NCBI GenBank assembly: GCA_030737875.1 | Contig: CM060923.1 | Coordinates: forward strand, 36,138,501-36,202,500 | Origin: Allium sativum | Lineage: Eukaryota; Streptophyta; Magnoliopsida; Asparagales; Amaryllidaceae | DNA length: 64,000 nucleotides | Reading direction: 5' to 3' | In this document: positions 47,220 through 59,814 of the stretch, piece by piece | Numbering within the stretch: the stretch's first letter is position 1 | Layout of the letters: each line of letters starts with the position of its first letter | Position numbers and translations under genes: made by a program | Notes under the pieces: generated by a model | Told to the model about the DNA's origin: nothing | The model's input: only the letters and a program-made list of their open reading frames with translations | Databases searched by the model: none

Positions 47220-49230
47220 TAGCCTCTCACGGTACCTAAATGTTTGTAGAATCGAGTGGTCTAACAAAAATTGTTTTACCACTTTTATCTTCGTTTACAC
47301 GTTTTGGTACCCAAACCCGTTTATATAACAATCCATTACTATCCACTACAGTAACCTTTGGAACCCAAATTCATTTAGATTTATTCAAAAACATTTTACT
47401 ATTTTTTGGAATCCAAACATGTTTAAATGAATTGTTTTTAAACGAGTTCTTATTTTGTTTATGATTTAAAAACCCTTTGAAATTATTAGATTTCAAAATT
47501 TCAAATTGATCGTTTTCAAAACCATTTAAAGAATCATTAGAATTTTGTTTTTCAACTTGATCAGATCCAAAGCCAAGTCCCTTTTTATTCTGAACAAAAA
47601 ATTGGTTTTTAACAACATATTCAATGATTTCTCTCCTTTAGAAAATTTAGTAAAAGTTGACTCAAGTCGTTGAATTTAAAATTTAAGATCGCTATTTTCT
47701 TTCATTAAATTTGAACAACAATCAATAGCGATTTTCCACTTTTCAGCATTAGTTTGTTCCAAAACCAAATTTTCGTTTTCAAGTGCTTTGATTTTAGCAT
47801 TGGACTTAGAAATTTCAATTTCAAATTGTTTTCGCTTTTCAAAATCAGGTTTTTCAGATTCTCTAAGCTTTTCAATTTCCTTCTCAAAATCACAATTTTC
47901 AATTTTCAAATTCACGTTTTCACTTTTGAGTAATTCAAAATCTGTTTTGAATTTCAAAGGGTCATTACTCAAAAATTGACATTTTTCGCATTCTGAAAAC
48001 GGTGAATTCTTAACTTTTTCATGTTTTCTTTCTAAACTGTTATTTTCTTGAACTAGTTTTGACCTATCAGATTTCAATTTCTTGACTTTTAGTTCAAGAG
48101 AATCGACAGTTTTTGTGAGGTCGTGACACATTAAAATTAATTCTTTATAGGTAAAATTCGATACCTCACTAGAATCCTCTTTACTACCTTCTGAATCAGA
48201 TTGAGCCATAAGACACAAATTAGCTTCCTCTTCATCACTTTCAGAAACTTCTTCTCCTTCCTCGTCATCCATGTAGCAGCAAAAGCCTTCTTCTTTCTTC
48301 TGAACTTCTTCTTCTTCTTTTCATTTTTGAGCTGTGGGAAATTCGACTTGATATGTCCGGATTTCTTGAAATTGTAGCAAAACACTTCATTGTTTGAACT
48401 AACTAAACTTTCGGACTTTTCAATTTTTGAATTCTTCTTTCGTGGCTTGTAATTTCCTTTGGCCCACTTTCTCAAAACCATGGCTAGCTCTTCAGCGGAA
48501 TCTTCGTCATCACTTTCAACAGTATTATTTAGAGCGATCATCTTTTTCTTTGATTTAGAATTCTTTCGTTCTTCCCTTGTTTTTAACTCCATCTCATAAG
48601 TGATGAGATTTCCAATCAACTCCTCCATGCTTATTTTATTCAGATTTTTTGATTCTTGAGTCACCGTAACTTTTGCTTCAAAATTCATCGGTAGCACTCT
48701 CAGTATTTTTCAGATCAATTCCATTTCAGTATAGGTTTTGTCAAGAGATTTTGCATTGTAGACTAGTGACGAGAAGCGTCCATGCATCTCTTTTATATCT
48801 TCGTCTCTTTGCATAGAGAAATTATCATATTCTTTGCTGAGTAGAGCGAGACGAGATTCCTTCACTTGAGATGTACTTCGTGTGCGACCTCCAACGTATG
48901 CCATATTTCCTGCGCAGTTTCACAATGAGAAATTCGATTAAATTCTGTTTTATCAAGAGCATAGATTAAAGAATTCATCGCTTAGGCATTAGTTGAAAAT
49001 AATTTTTTATCATTAGCATCCCACCTGTTTTTTGATTTAGGAATTTCAACACCACTAACAATAACAGTGGGAGATTTATAACCCATTTCAATAATATCCC
49101 AAACATCATAATCGACTAAACTCAAATAAATTTTCATCCTAGCTTTCCAATATGCATAATCAGTTCCGTTAAACATTGGTGGCCTAGCTATGGACTGACC
49201 CTCAGAAAATGCGTTATTAGACAGACTCAT
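47220..49230 (-). pseudogene. Element E gag (SIRE-like) with coiled-coil tail
   Basis: Start ATG 49228-49230, reading MSLSNNAFSEGQSIARPPMF and then YAYWKARMKIYL, the DUF4219/UBN2-type copia gag. A stop lies near 48981, then NSLIYALDKTEFNRISHCET, then a shifted piece SRLALLSKEYDNFSMQRDED (48710-48904), then MEELIGNLITYEMELKTREE (48137-48697). The zinc knuckle reads CYNFKKSGHIKSNF, so two of three Cys are Phe. A 198-residue frame (47676-48272) is acidic and then a long heptad-like coiled coil (LELKVKKLKSDRSKLVQENN). WVPK repeats (47250-47430) close the gag, as in SIRE elements. No pol follows. Confidence 0.85.
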
Positions 49231-49263
49231 GACTCTAGAGTTAAAATAAAATAAAAAATATCT

Positions 49264-49275
49264 GCTCTGATACCA
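49264..49275 (-). promoter_or_regulatory. Element E primer-binding site
   Basis: The minus strand reads TGGTATCAGAGC, the perfect complement class for initiator tRNA-Met, two bases inside the right LTR. Confidence 0.92.
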
Positions 49276-49277
49276 CT

Positions 49278-52200
49278 TGAGGGATCTATATTAACCCAAG
49301 AGAGCGGGAATAGGGTTTATCACAGATTTTCACAGAGTAATTAAATAATGACAGTACAGATAATAATCCATATGAATGCTGAAAATAAATAACACACAGA
49401 TATACCTAGCTTCGGAAAAATCCTACCTACTGCTGCATTCCCCAAGGTTTCTACTAGGAGTTAAAACAATCTCTACGCTTAAAATTCCCTGTAAACTCGC
49501 GACACTCGCTCCCAACTATTCTTAACCCGACGCTCAAAACCCTGCACTGGTTTCTATCCCCAAAACCAGATTTCCCCGAATTACAAATCCCATAATTCGT
49601 CTTCCCTAGATTTTACAGATCTAGAAACTGTTTGTTTGTTTTTATGAATTAAACAAAAAAAATGTAAATTAAAAAAAAACCCTAGGATTTAAAATAAGGG
49701 TTATCCGCTTTTGTTTAACACTTGGCCGGCCTCTTTTATTTTGCTTCACTCCTTTTCACTTGAGCCCAATCACTTTTGTTACTCTCTGAAAAAATGGCAG
49801 AGGCTTCAAGGAAATCAAACTAGGGTTTCTCTTTCTTTGACCCGAATCAATTAGACTCCTGATGAATCAATATGCTACAATTTCTCTGATGAACTTTGAA
49901 GAATTGGATGCTCTCTGTAGTCACGATTCGGTTGTTCTCGATTGAAAACTGTGTGAGTATTGCTGAATTTAATTTCTGCTCTTTGAAATTGTGATTTTGG
50001 TTTTCGATAGTGATTGCCGATGATGATAGGTGTTAAATAGGGTTTAAGTCCGAGATTTTCTCTGATTTCGTGTTTGATTTGGTCTGGGGAATTATTGGGT
50101 CTATGATATACTTGGCATTGAATTGGTCTAGTTTGAAATATCCTGTCTTTCTGGAATATACTGCAAAATGAAGTTATTGACTTTGAAATTTTGGGGTTTG
50201 ATCTTTTCTTCCGAGTTTTTAGATTTAAACATGGCTATATATATTTTTATTTCTGGAAAAAGTTATTTGCGGCTTCTGGAACTGTACTTTGAACTTTGTC
50301 TTTGAATTTGCCCATAAAAAAACTGATATGAACAATTGCTTTCTTGATCTAGTTGAGAGCTGATATACTTTTGATTACATGAATAAGGACAGTTAAACTT
50401 GACTTTTTCAATGTTTAATTTCCTTGAATTTGAACTGGTAAGAACAGATATAATACTTGATCAATTTTTGACCTGATATTGTTCTTTGAGGTATTCGGCA
50501 TGTTTTATTGATATATTGATACTACAGTTGATCCTTTAATTTGTTGTAAAAACAACTGCATTGTTTTGAATCATTCCTGCCATATTTTTATCTTTGTGAT
50601 CCCGATTCATTTTACTTTTACTTGTTGTATCCTCTTATAGTTTGCATGTCAAACCTGAAACTTGTTTTGCTTCATTCACTTGCTCTATGCTGCATTATTT
50701 GTTCTTCACTATGGCTGCACTTTCTCTCTCTCTCTCTCTCTCTCTCTCTTTATATATATATATATATCTATATCTATATATATATATGTTGTTCCAACTG
50801 TATGAATTGTGTTATCTGTCATGCTCCATTGTATTGTATGCTGCACTGAATATTGGCCGCTCCATTTCTATTTGTATTGTTCACCTTTTCTGTTAAGTTT
50901 GTGACACTAGCTCTACCATTTATTAACCCACATGTGTGCACGGTCTTGCACTTATGCATTCATACTTGGGCACTGTCCTGTTTCATATACATGATCCCAG
51001 TCTTGACCATACATATGTATATAGAAATTTCAGTCTGCACCATTATGTTTTACTGTCATCATGTAGATAAGCTTGTGCCTGCACCATCTACTTGAGTTTA
51101 ACTTGACCATACTTGTCCATCACCATGTAGCTGTATGAATTTGTCCCATTCTTGTTATTTGCATGCAACCTGACTGTTGTGACCTCATCCATGTAGTTGT
51201 ACCGTTGTTTATTGATTTGCTTGTTCATGTTTGAATTTTCCTTGTTGCTCGATCATTCTTATTTACCACTTGCACCACACCCTTGCATGTCTATGTTGCT
51301 TCTGACTTGGTACATGCATCACCATATATACTTGCCTTTATTTTGAACTTGTTGCATTACTTGCTGTTTCTGCTCGACACATTTTTGATCTTGCCCAGTT
51401 TTGTATTAATCATGCATATTTTTCTTGTCATACTCATTTTGTTGCTGTGCCATGCAGCTATTTGTGCCTTCGAAATTTTTTTCCAACCATTTTGGCTTTT
51501 TATTTTTATTTGCACTTTTGGCTCGACCATTTGCATACTGATTTGCACTAAGTCAAGACGGTCCACATGGCTACTCCTTAGTCGTACACTGATCGGCGAG
51601 GCAGTGCACACGTGTATGTATATGCACGTGTGTACATGCAGCCATCAAACGAGATTTTCCTGTTCCTGCATATCAGACAAAGTTTAGAAAAATGATGAGA
51701 AACACACCGTAATTCCGAGGCAAATAAAATTTTAAAAATATTTTTTTATTTATTTAATTTTATTTTAGTTGCAGTCTACTGTGTGTGTTCTTCTGTATGT
51801 GACAGGTATGAAGATGACTGGACTGACAGAAGAATGCTGTGAAAATAGAAGATTGAAGATGAAGACAAGAATAGTGTTAGTCTGTGTATGTATTTGTGAG
51901 TGCAAGTGTTGTAGAGAAATGTTATGAGAATTCTGTGTATATGAGATTGGTTGTAGACACGATTGAATAGAGTTGTACTATTATGATCAATATTGATTGA
52001 AATAAAAACATATTTTGGCTGTTCAATTCAATCTGTTTCATTTTGTTTGAATCCCTTTAATATTACAATTTCATGTGTGATGTGTCATGTCAGAAATATT
52101 CAAACATATTCAAGTGAATGTAAATAGTGGAGTTATAAATAGTTGTACTATTTGAAAGATTGAAATATAATATTTAATTTAAATAAATACTGTATGAATA

Positions 52201-52371
52201 TACGAATGTCAGTTCAGTCGTATTCTATTTAAATATAAATATTATATTCCTGTCTGTGATGTATATATATAGAACAGTACAGTAACAAACATATTTAAAA
52301 TAATATTTATTTGGTTGTTATCATCAAACAAAAATCATATACTTGTGTATACAACACTGTTATATACAACC
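49278..52371 (-). repeat. Element E right (5') LTR, intact, 3.1 kb
   Basis: It starts TGAGGGATCT and ends ATATACAACC on the plus strand (the final base differs from the A of the left LTR), then GTTAT. It has none of the insertions found in the left LTR and so shows each empty site. A (CT)n(TA)n tract lies at about 50722-50787. Small open frames (51283-51687 and others) recur in both LTRs but match no family. Confidence 0.92.
50722..50787. repeat. (CT)n(TA)n microsatellite in element E right LTR
   Basis: About 14 CT repeats followed by TA repeats interrupted by CTA. The matching place in the left LTR (25609-25640) is (TA)n only. Confidence 0.93.
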
Positions 52372-52376
52372 GTTAT

Positions 52377-53570
52377 TTGGTCAAGAAGTTGTAAATGACA
52401 TGCTTTCTACAATAGCAGCCTTCATTTTTTTTTATATATTAGGGCCTTTATCCAGGAGTGATACATTCACACATATTTAAATACTTCTCGCACTTATCCT
52501 CTCAACTACATAAGTACTTCATTCACCTACTTACAACTGTATTTTTTTTGCTCATAAAATAATTTAGCTTTTTTACTCTCTTTCTCTACGGATGATGAGA
52601 CAAATGAAAACTAATTACCACAAGAAGCAGTATCCGGAGTTCAAAGGTGATATAAGTTGAAATAAACATGCACAATTTAATTTCTCTTTGGAGTTTACTG
52701 GTCCGTCTTGCTTTCTCTGTTATTTTCCAAAGAAAAACGATGAATAAAGACTTCCACATTGGAAATTTATTAGTTTTTTTAATTTTTTGCATTTATTACT
52801 TCATCAGTAAATTTGAATCTAACTAAATTGGGTGTAAAAATGGCATTATTCACTTTTATTACATGTATATTATTGATTTTTTATAAATTACATAAGCCAA
52901 CTAAGATAAAATTATTAAAGATCAATATGCAACTCAAATTTGGTGCTACGCTGAAACATGCTAAAAGTTTATGTTACAAAATCAATTAAAAGTATTTAAT
53001 CATTATAGTTTTGTTCCCATTTTAATAAGAAAAAAAGAAAGAACGATGAGTTGGTAAAATATTGACAGCGATGTCGTTCATCTTATTTTTCTTCCACCGG
53101 CTATTGGTTAAGAGGATGAAAAATAATTATATACGAAGTTTACATTTTATTTGATTTAGATATGTCTAATTCTAAATTCTTTTTAATGTTTAAGGCGGAT
53201 GTAAAAAGTGAATTTTCGACTCAATTTCATTAAATGTTTAAGTGAGATTGGTGAATGTCTAAAAGGGTGTAAATGGTTACTCTCATATTCAATTTTCACA
53301 TCATTAAAATAAAATAGAGAATAAATGTATAAATTCATTAGTATTTGCACATTTCGATTAATGTTCCTCTTAGTGTTTTTACAACATACAATTACGATCA
53401 CAATAGCTTAGGTACAGAGTTCACACTTTCCCTTTGACATCTCTGTTATAAATGTAGAACATTTCTTTAAACTTGTAAGGAACCTATGAAATGTTTTTCG
53501 ATTGTTCCTACTACATAAAACAGATAAAACTAACCCGCGAATAAAATTACCTCGAATACAAAAACAATGC

Positions 53571-53572
<2 letters not shown>
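52377..53572. other. AT-rich spacer, no gene seen
   Basis: This lies between elements E and F. It has only short frames and no repeat boundary or RNA gene that I recognise. Confidence 0.5.
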
Positions 53573-53619
<47 letters not shown>

Positions 53620-53620
53620 A
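53573..53620. repeat. (TA)n(TG)n microsatellite touching element F
   Basis: About 14 TA repeats run into about 9 TG repeats, ending one base before the 5' LTR of element F. Confidence 0.95.
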
Positions 53621-55153
53621 TGTTAACACGCTTTGTGGCAAAGCCGCCACACGTCAAGATTATGGTTTGCGACGCGCTCAAGTTTCGAGAACGTTTGTTG
53701 GAAAACACAAAGCGATTTGGTCGAAGTTGCGAAGTGTTCAGAAAATGATCGAGATACCGTCGATTCTCGGATTGTCATTATCGGATTGAAATTGTCATTA
53801 AAAACTTGAAAAATCCAATATGGTAAAAGTACGTGATCGAATCAGTTTGATCAACTCAAAATCCTTGAGCACCTCGGTTCGATCACGCAGCAAAACTCGT
53901 CGAGGCCAAATATTTTGGTTTTGGCAAATTATGGTTTTGATCACTCAAAAAATGTTGATTGGCATGGTGTAGTTAAGAAAAATTGCTTGTGCAAACTCAA
54001 CTGGTTGGATCAGCCACTTGGCGGAGTATCAGATTTGGTACTCAAAATATGCTGATCAACATGGTAAAACCAGGATTTTCACGTGCGATCATTAGGCTTG
54101 GCACGACTTGGATTTGGCAGATCAAGGATGTGAAATTCCGAGTACGAAATTGGCACTTTGGAAAACGCCTTGCGCATCCCGGGAGATGATGCAAATTTCA
54201 TGGGTGCACATCAGGGATTTGATGCGAAAAATCATAGGATCGACATGGTAATGAATTTTTTTGACAAATGGCAAGTCAAGGATCTGGCAAATTGGAAAAT
54301 GCGTGCAAATCACTCATTTTTGCTTATGCGAATCAGCCAGATCATGGTTTTTGGTGATGCAAAATCATGATTTGGCACATGGTTCAGTAAAGTGGCAGAT
54401 TAGCTCAGATACGTGTTGATCACTATTTTTCAGGTAACCAACACGTGTCGATCACTATTTTTTCCAGATTTTTCCAGGATGTAAAATTTTGGACTACGAC
54501 TCAATTTTTTAGCAAAGTATCGGGTATACGAATTTAGAATCCCTCCGAATATGAAATTTTAGCTGGTGCATGAAAACTTCATCTATAAATACCCCTTGAT
54601 TGGCATTCAAAGGGGTTAGCTTGGCTTAGTTTCTTTGGACCTTTAGCATACGAGAGGGCTTTCTTTGAAGCTCATTAATGGCTTCCATTGTGATTCCCAC
54701 AGCTTTGGACTTCATCTTGGACTTGTCAACTTCACATAGAAATTTTCCTACAACCTTTTAGCATTCACTTGGACTTTTGGCTTCCGTTTGAACATATTTG
54801 GACATTCTTGGACATTGAAGCTTTCCATTGGACATTATTGTTCACTCCAACACATTTTGGCTTGACGAAGAAGAAGAAGGACATTTTGGTCAAAGTTTAA
54901 AATTAACATGATATTTTTGATTCAATTGTACAGCTTTGTACATTTAAATTGTTCTAACTTGGATAAACATTGTAGTCAATAAAACTAAGATGAATGATTA
55001 CTATAAAGTGAATGTAGACATTAGTGCCGAACCACTATAAAAAGTTGGTGTCCCTTTGCATTTCTCGTACTCTGGTTGTTTGGATATCGGGTTTTCTTCT
55101 AAACCCACTATTGGGGCTTGGTGTGCACAATTAACCAATTTTCCACATCAACC
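53621..55153 (+). repeat. Element F 5' LTR
   Basis: It starts TGTTAACACGCTTTG. The TATA box CTATAAATA is at 54583-54591. It ends CCACATCAACC. Only short open frames are present. Confidence 0.87.
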
Positions 55154-55180
55154 CTTTAGCGCGTCAAGTAAGGGGCGCAG
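55154..55180 (+). promoter_or_regulatory. Possible primer-binding site of element F
   Basis: TTTAGCGCGTCAAGTAAGGG follows the LTR. It resembles the TTGGCGCGCCAGGTAGGG sequence found after the 5' LTR of some plant Ty3/gypsy elements, with three transitions. Confidence 0.4.
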
Positions 55181-56977
55181 CAACTTCGACTTCGGCTTTG
55201 GTTCTCGACTTTGGTCTTAAGAATTGGTCTTTGTTTTAGGATTTCAAGTTCGACTTTGTTTCGAAAAAAAATCTCTCTCACTTTTCATCATGGTTAAATG
55301 TAAAAGGCTTGATCCCATTTCTGAGGCAAAGAGTACTAGTAGCAAAGAAAGTCAAGAACGTTCTTCGATTAAAGATCTTTTGGAATTGGTAATTCGAGTG
55401 GATTTGGCTGAATTGGTATTCCGCCTTTTGTGCTTTTCCCCCTGGTTTTCTTGGTTTACTGCTTCTGATTTTTGGTTGCTTGGATTTCTTTGGTTTTCCG
55501 GTTCTTGTTATCTTTATCTCTTTAGTTATTTAGCTTTTGGATTTCTGGCTTTTGGATGATGGCCTTCCCACTTATGGCTTTCCTACTTTTGTATTTCTAG
55601 CTCATAGGTTTCTGTGTATTATCTGGCTTTAAGTTATTCGGGTCTCGGCCTTTGGTTGTTGCTTTAAGGACTTCGGTCCCCTGGATGTATCATTTTGGTT
55701 GTAAGATGGTTGAGTCAGCATACCATTTACGGGGAGCGGTGAGACCCCTAGGCGCGCTGACAACATACCATCACTCGCTCTAGTTATTAGTGAAAGTTTT
55801 ACTTTCTTTGATTTTGGATTTTGAATAGCTAAGTCTGTTTGTTTATGTTTCGGGAACCGACAAGATCCTAACACGTGCTCTTTCCGGATGATGAACAGCT
55901 CAACCTCGTTCACGAATAAACTTGAAATCGAAAGTGTTTTCTTTCGGCTTTACTAGAAACTTGTTAACTTTATGACTTTAATAAAATTGCTTTGCCATGC
56001 TAGGAAGCTTTCCTGCGAAGTATGAAACCTGGAACTGGATTGCAAGTTTTAAAAGGACGGATCGTTTTGTCATACTTCGATAAGGCTGCTTTGACTAGTG
56101 GCGAGTATTGGATCCAACTCGTTTGGCTCTGGATTGCCCTGCCAAGGCGATTCATCTGGTTATCTGGTTACGACAGTGGACTTATCAGTGACGCAACAAG
56201 ATATTCACTCGTAGCTTTGGATTGTCCTGTCATGGCGATTCATCTGGTTATCTGATTACATCGGGTGGACTTGTCGATGATGCGACAAGGTATTCACTTC
56301 TGGCATTGGATCGTCATGCTACGACAATTCATATGGTTATCCGGTTATCTCGGGTGGACTTGTCGGTGGCGCGACTAGATTATTCACTCATGGCTATTGG
56401 TTGTCTAGTCATTTGGCTATCTGGTTATTGGTTACTTTGGATTTACGAATTTCGGGTTTTCTCGATTTACCAGCTATGGTTATTCACGTTCTCCGATCCT
56501 GGCGATCCCTCGGTTATCGGTTACTTTGGTTATTCTAGCTTTCAGGCCTCCTTGGTTCATTGGTTGTTGGTTATTCTGGTTATTCAAGTTGCCGGACCTT
56601 TGCGGTCTCTCGGTCATTCTAGTTACTTTGGTTATCAGGTTATTCTGGTTTTCTCTCAAGGAACATTCCAGAGCGATCGTCAGTTTTTGTTGGATTTCAG
56701 TCTTTGGTTTTTTGGCTAGTACGACTCGGCGTGATTGTGAATTTCTGGTTAGTACGATCCCGTGATATCGTGACTTTCAGGTTCTATGGCTTTCTGGTTT
56801 CCTGGTTATATGGTTAAGGCAATCCGATGCGATCGTGTCTCTTTGACTTTCCGTTATTGGAAGACCCTTCGGACTTCTACAGCTTTGGGTTTATGGATTC
56901 TTGGATTCTTGGATTTCTTGTTTATTTGCAAAATGCATCTTCGTTTAGTCAAGAAGGATATTTTTTTATAGGGGGAG
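55181..56977 (+). other. Element F internal region, no recognised protein
   Basis: An ATG at 55290 opens a frame, MVKCKRLDPISEAKSTSSKE and then LLELVIRVDLAELVF. This could be the remnant of a gag start, but it soon turns into Phe/Leu/Trp-rich low-complexity translation. Most of the region is built of GGTTAT and TTTGG words. It ends in a polypurine tract, TATAGGGGGAG (56967-56977). Confidence 0.6.
56100..56415. repeat. 88-bp tandem repeats in element F
   Basis: Three and a half diverged copies, with GCGATTCATCTGGTTATCTG at 56147, 56235 and about 56322. Each is followed by GTGGACTT, a GCGACAAG-like word and TATTCACTC. Confidence 0.85.
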
Positions 56978-58486
56978 TGTTGATTCGCTTTGTGGCAAAG
57001 CAGTCACATGCCAAAATTATGGTTGGCGACGCGCTCGAGTCTAGAAAACATCGTCGGAAAACACAAAGCGATTTGGTCGACGTCGCGAAGTGTTCGATAA
57101 AGTTTGGAAATAACGTCGATTCCCAGATCGTCATTATCGGATTGGAAAAGTCGTCAAAACCTAGGTTTATCTAGCATGAGAAAAATACATGACCAGTTCT
57201 ATCCGATCAGCTCAAAATCCATGAGCATCTCAATCAGATCACGTGGCCAAATTTGTCAAGGAAAAATATTTGGATTTTGGTAAAATTCTGGCGTCAATCA
57301 CTCAAAAACTGCTAATCGACATGGCACGATCAAGCAAAATCGCTTGTGCAAACTTAACTGGCTCGGGTTAGATACTTGGCAACCTCGAAGATTTGGCACT
57401 CAAAAATTGTTGATTGACATGGCACGATCAAGAAAAATCATATGCGCGCATCAGGCCTGGCACGGTCCATTTTGGAAAATTTAGGATTCGAAATCCATTA
57501 TGCGATTTGGCAACTCGAAAATGGCCCGATCAACACGGGCAGCGATGCGAAAACCATTTGTGCGACATGGGGATACAATGCGAAAATTCGTGGATAGGGC
57601 ATGACGGATGTGAAATGGCTCAGGGACCTGCAAATTGGAAAACGTGAGCGGATCATCACTTTTTTCTTTTCCGACTCGGCAATACCACGGTTTTTGGTGA
57701 TGCGAAATCATGGGTTGACACATGGTTCGAGAAAGTGGCAGATCACCTTTGATGCGTGTTGATAATTGTTTTTTAGGTGATCAACAAATGCTGGTAACTG
57801 TTTTTTCAGATTGTTCCAAGATGTGAATTTTTGGACTGCAATTCGATTTTTTAGCTAAGTATCGAAGATACGAACTTTGCATCCCCCCCGACACCCGAAA
57901 TTTTGGATGATGCATGGAAACTTCACTTATAAATACCTTTTACTTGTCATTCAAAGTGGTTGGTTTGGTTTGGTATTTTTGGACCTTGGGAATACGTAGA
58001 GCTTTCTTTAAAGCTCATTAATGGCTTCTATGGTGATTCCCATGGCATTGGACATCATCTTGAACTTGTAAACTTCATGTAGAAGCTCGCCTACAATTTT
58101 TTGGCATTCACTTGGACTTTTGGCTTGCTTTTGGATATTTTTAGACCTTGAAGCTTTTCATTGGATATTGTTGTTCACTCTAACACACTTTCGCTTAACG
58201 AAGGAGAAGAAAGACATTTTGGTTCAAGTTTGGAATTAACAATATATTTGTTGTTTTATTGTACAGCTTTGTACATTCAAATTGTCCAAAATTGGATAAA
58301 CATTGTAATTGACAAAACTGTAATGAATGATTGCAATAAAATGGACGTGGGCATTCGTGTCAAACCACTATAGAAGTTTTTCGTCTCTTTATATTTCTCG
58401 TACTTTGGTTGTTTTAATATCGTGTTTACTTCTAAACCCATTCTTGGGCGTTGGCGTGTGCAAATATTCAATTTCCCACATCAACA
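56978..58486 (+). repeat. Element F 3' LTR
   Basis: It starts TGTTGATTCGCTTTG and ends CCCACATCAACA, so its termini TGTTGA/TCAACA are perfect inverted repeats. A TATA-like CTTATAAATA lies at 57926-57935. Confidence 0.88.
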
Positions 58487-59155
58487 ATATGTGTTTTGAT
58501 GCAAATCTAAACGCACCTGATATAAATCATAGTATCACCACAAATAGTCTAAAGTGGCCGCATTGTCATCGCCATTAATAGAATTGTCCTTTTCTCAATC
58601 CCCATCACAACATCGCCATGGTATCCAATTCCTTTTGTTTTATTTATAGGAATTTGGAACGGTTGTTTCAAAATACCAAAAAAGACCTATTCACATTTGA
58701 AGTCGTCTGTGTTTGTTGTTAATTAAGAACTCATGAAACAAACTACTCTATCTCCTACCCATATATGGTTTGATAAAATACGAGCTATCGATGATTATTT
58801 TTAACCACTTGGATGAATTTCAGTCTGTATTATTCAAAATTTGAATTCACCAATCAATCCTCCATTGGAACTATGTCCAATGCAGCACATTTCACGTGTT
58901 GCTTCATCCTGTGGTGCATGTACTAGTTTGAAAATAAATTGTGCAGTAACTGGTTGCAAGCTTTGCAAAATCATTGATTGAATACAAGCGGGACATATGA
59001 AAAAAAATCATATATAGATTCAGATAGTCTAGACATATATAACAACACAAGCATCATACATTATACATATGAAAGTGCACAAAGTATGCAAATATAATAC
59101 ATATGTTCAACAATTTGAAATAAGAGAAACATCTGATTTTGAGGAAGCGAGCTTC
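58487..59155. other. AT-rich spacer, no gene seen
   Basis: Short frames only. Nothing recognisable. Confidence 0.5.
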
Positions 59156-59348
59156 AAGGACAAAATGAACAAAAAATTGTTGTATAAGGACAAATGGCTA
59201 AAATTTTATGCATAAGGACAAATTTTAGTGTAAAGAAAGGAATTTAGGGGTCCATTATAATTCATCACTTTGCACTAAAATTTGTCCTTATGAATAAAAA
59301 AATTTGCCCCTTCTCCTTATGGAAAATTTTTGTGCTCATTTTGTCCTT
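59156..59348. mobile_element. Foldback MITE-like element, 193 bp
   Basis: It starts AAGGACAAAATGA and ends TCATTTTGTCCTT. Inner parts are also complementary: ATAAGGACAAATTTTAGTG pairs with CACTAAAATTTGTCCTTAT. The whole can fold on itself. There is no clear target duplication and no coding capacity. The superfamily is not assigned. Confidence 0.75.
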
Positions 59349-59814
59349 CACACAATTTTTCTGAAAAATTATTGTGTAGTCTGACAATAGATACTTACTC
59401 AATGCTCTTATCAACAATTTTGCACTGCTTGGTGGTTGTGGAAAATGTCACGTAAAAGAGATCAAGCATATTTGATAAACTATGACGATGACAACAAGTA
59501 GAAATTTTTAAACATTTTACCATTGTATTTTACTTAGATGTTTTAATTAATATGTAAATATTTAGTTATTTGTAATATTGTTTAGTACGAACATCGAAAT
59601 TGAAATAAAATCATATTCTAAATTCTCCGCTCAAATTATGATTTGGTAGCACATAAATGCATTTGTCAAACTCTGTTCTAGTGTTCCGCTTAAATTTTAT
59701 GTTGTTGCACTGTAGCCATTAGGAAAATTTCCAAGCATGTCTATGGTCATGCAAGGTTCCGACTTCATTTGCGGATGGCATGAGCCAACATTATGGGACA
59801 TCGGATATAGCTAC
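59349..59814. other. AT-rich spacer, no gene seen
   Basis: No frame above 60 codons. It leads up to the start of the next element, with GCTAC (59810-59814) as the candidate target copy. Confidence 0.5.

Larger units (their letters stand above)
53621..58486 (+). mobile_element. Element F: non-autonomous LTR retrotransposon, 4.9 kb, no pol
   Basis: Direct repeats at 53621-55153 and 56978-58486 start TGTTRA and end TCAAC(A/C). A TATA box in each LTR, a possible primer site after the first, and a GGGGGAG tract before the second give plus orientation. The internal part is 1.8 kb and has no gag or pol motif that I can recognise. The LTRs are visibly the most diverged pair in the window, so this is an old insertion. 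The target duplication is not clear, because the left flank is a microsatellite. Confidence 0.88.

Noticed and set aside
51283..51687. A 134-codon frame in the LTR of element E, with a counterpart at 44653-44895
   Set aside because: Both lie in LTR sequence, so their similarity reflects the duplicated LTR and not a gene. No domain was recognised.
56222..56719. A 165-codon hydrophobic frame in element F
   Set aside because: It comes from GGTTAT/TTTGG low-complexity DNA and the 88-bp repeats. The hydrophobic residues are a composition effect and not evidence for a membrane protein.
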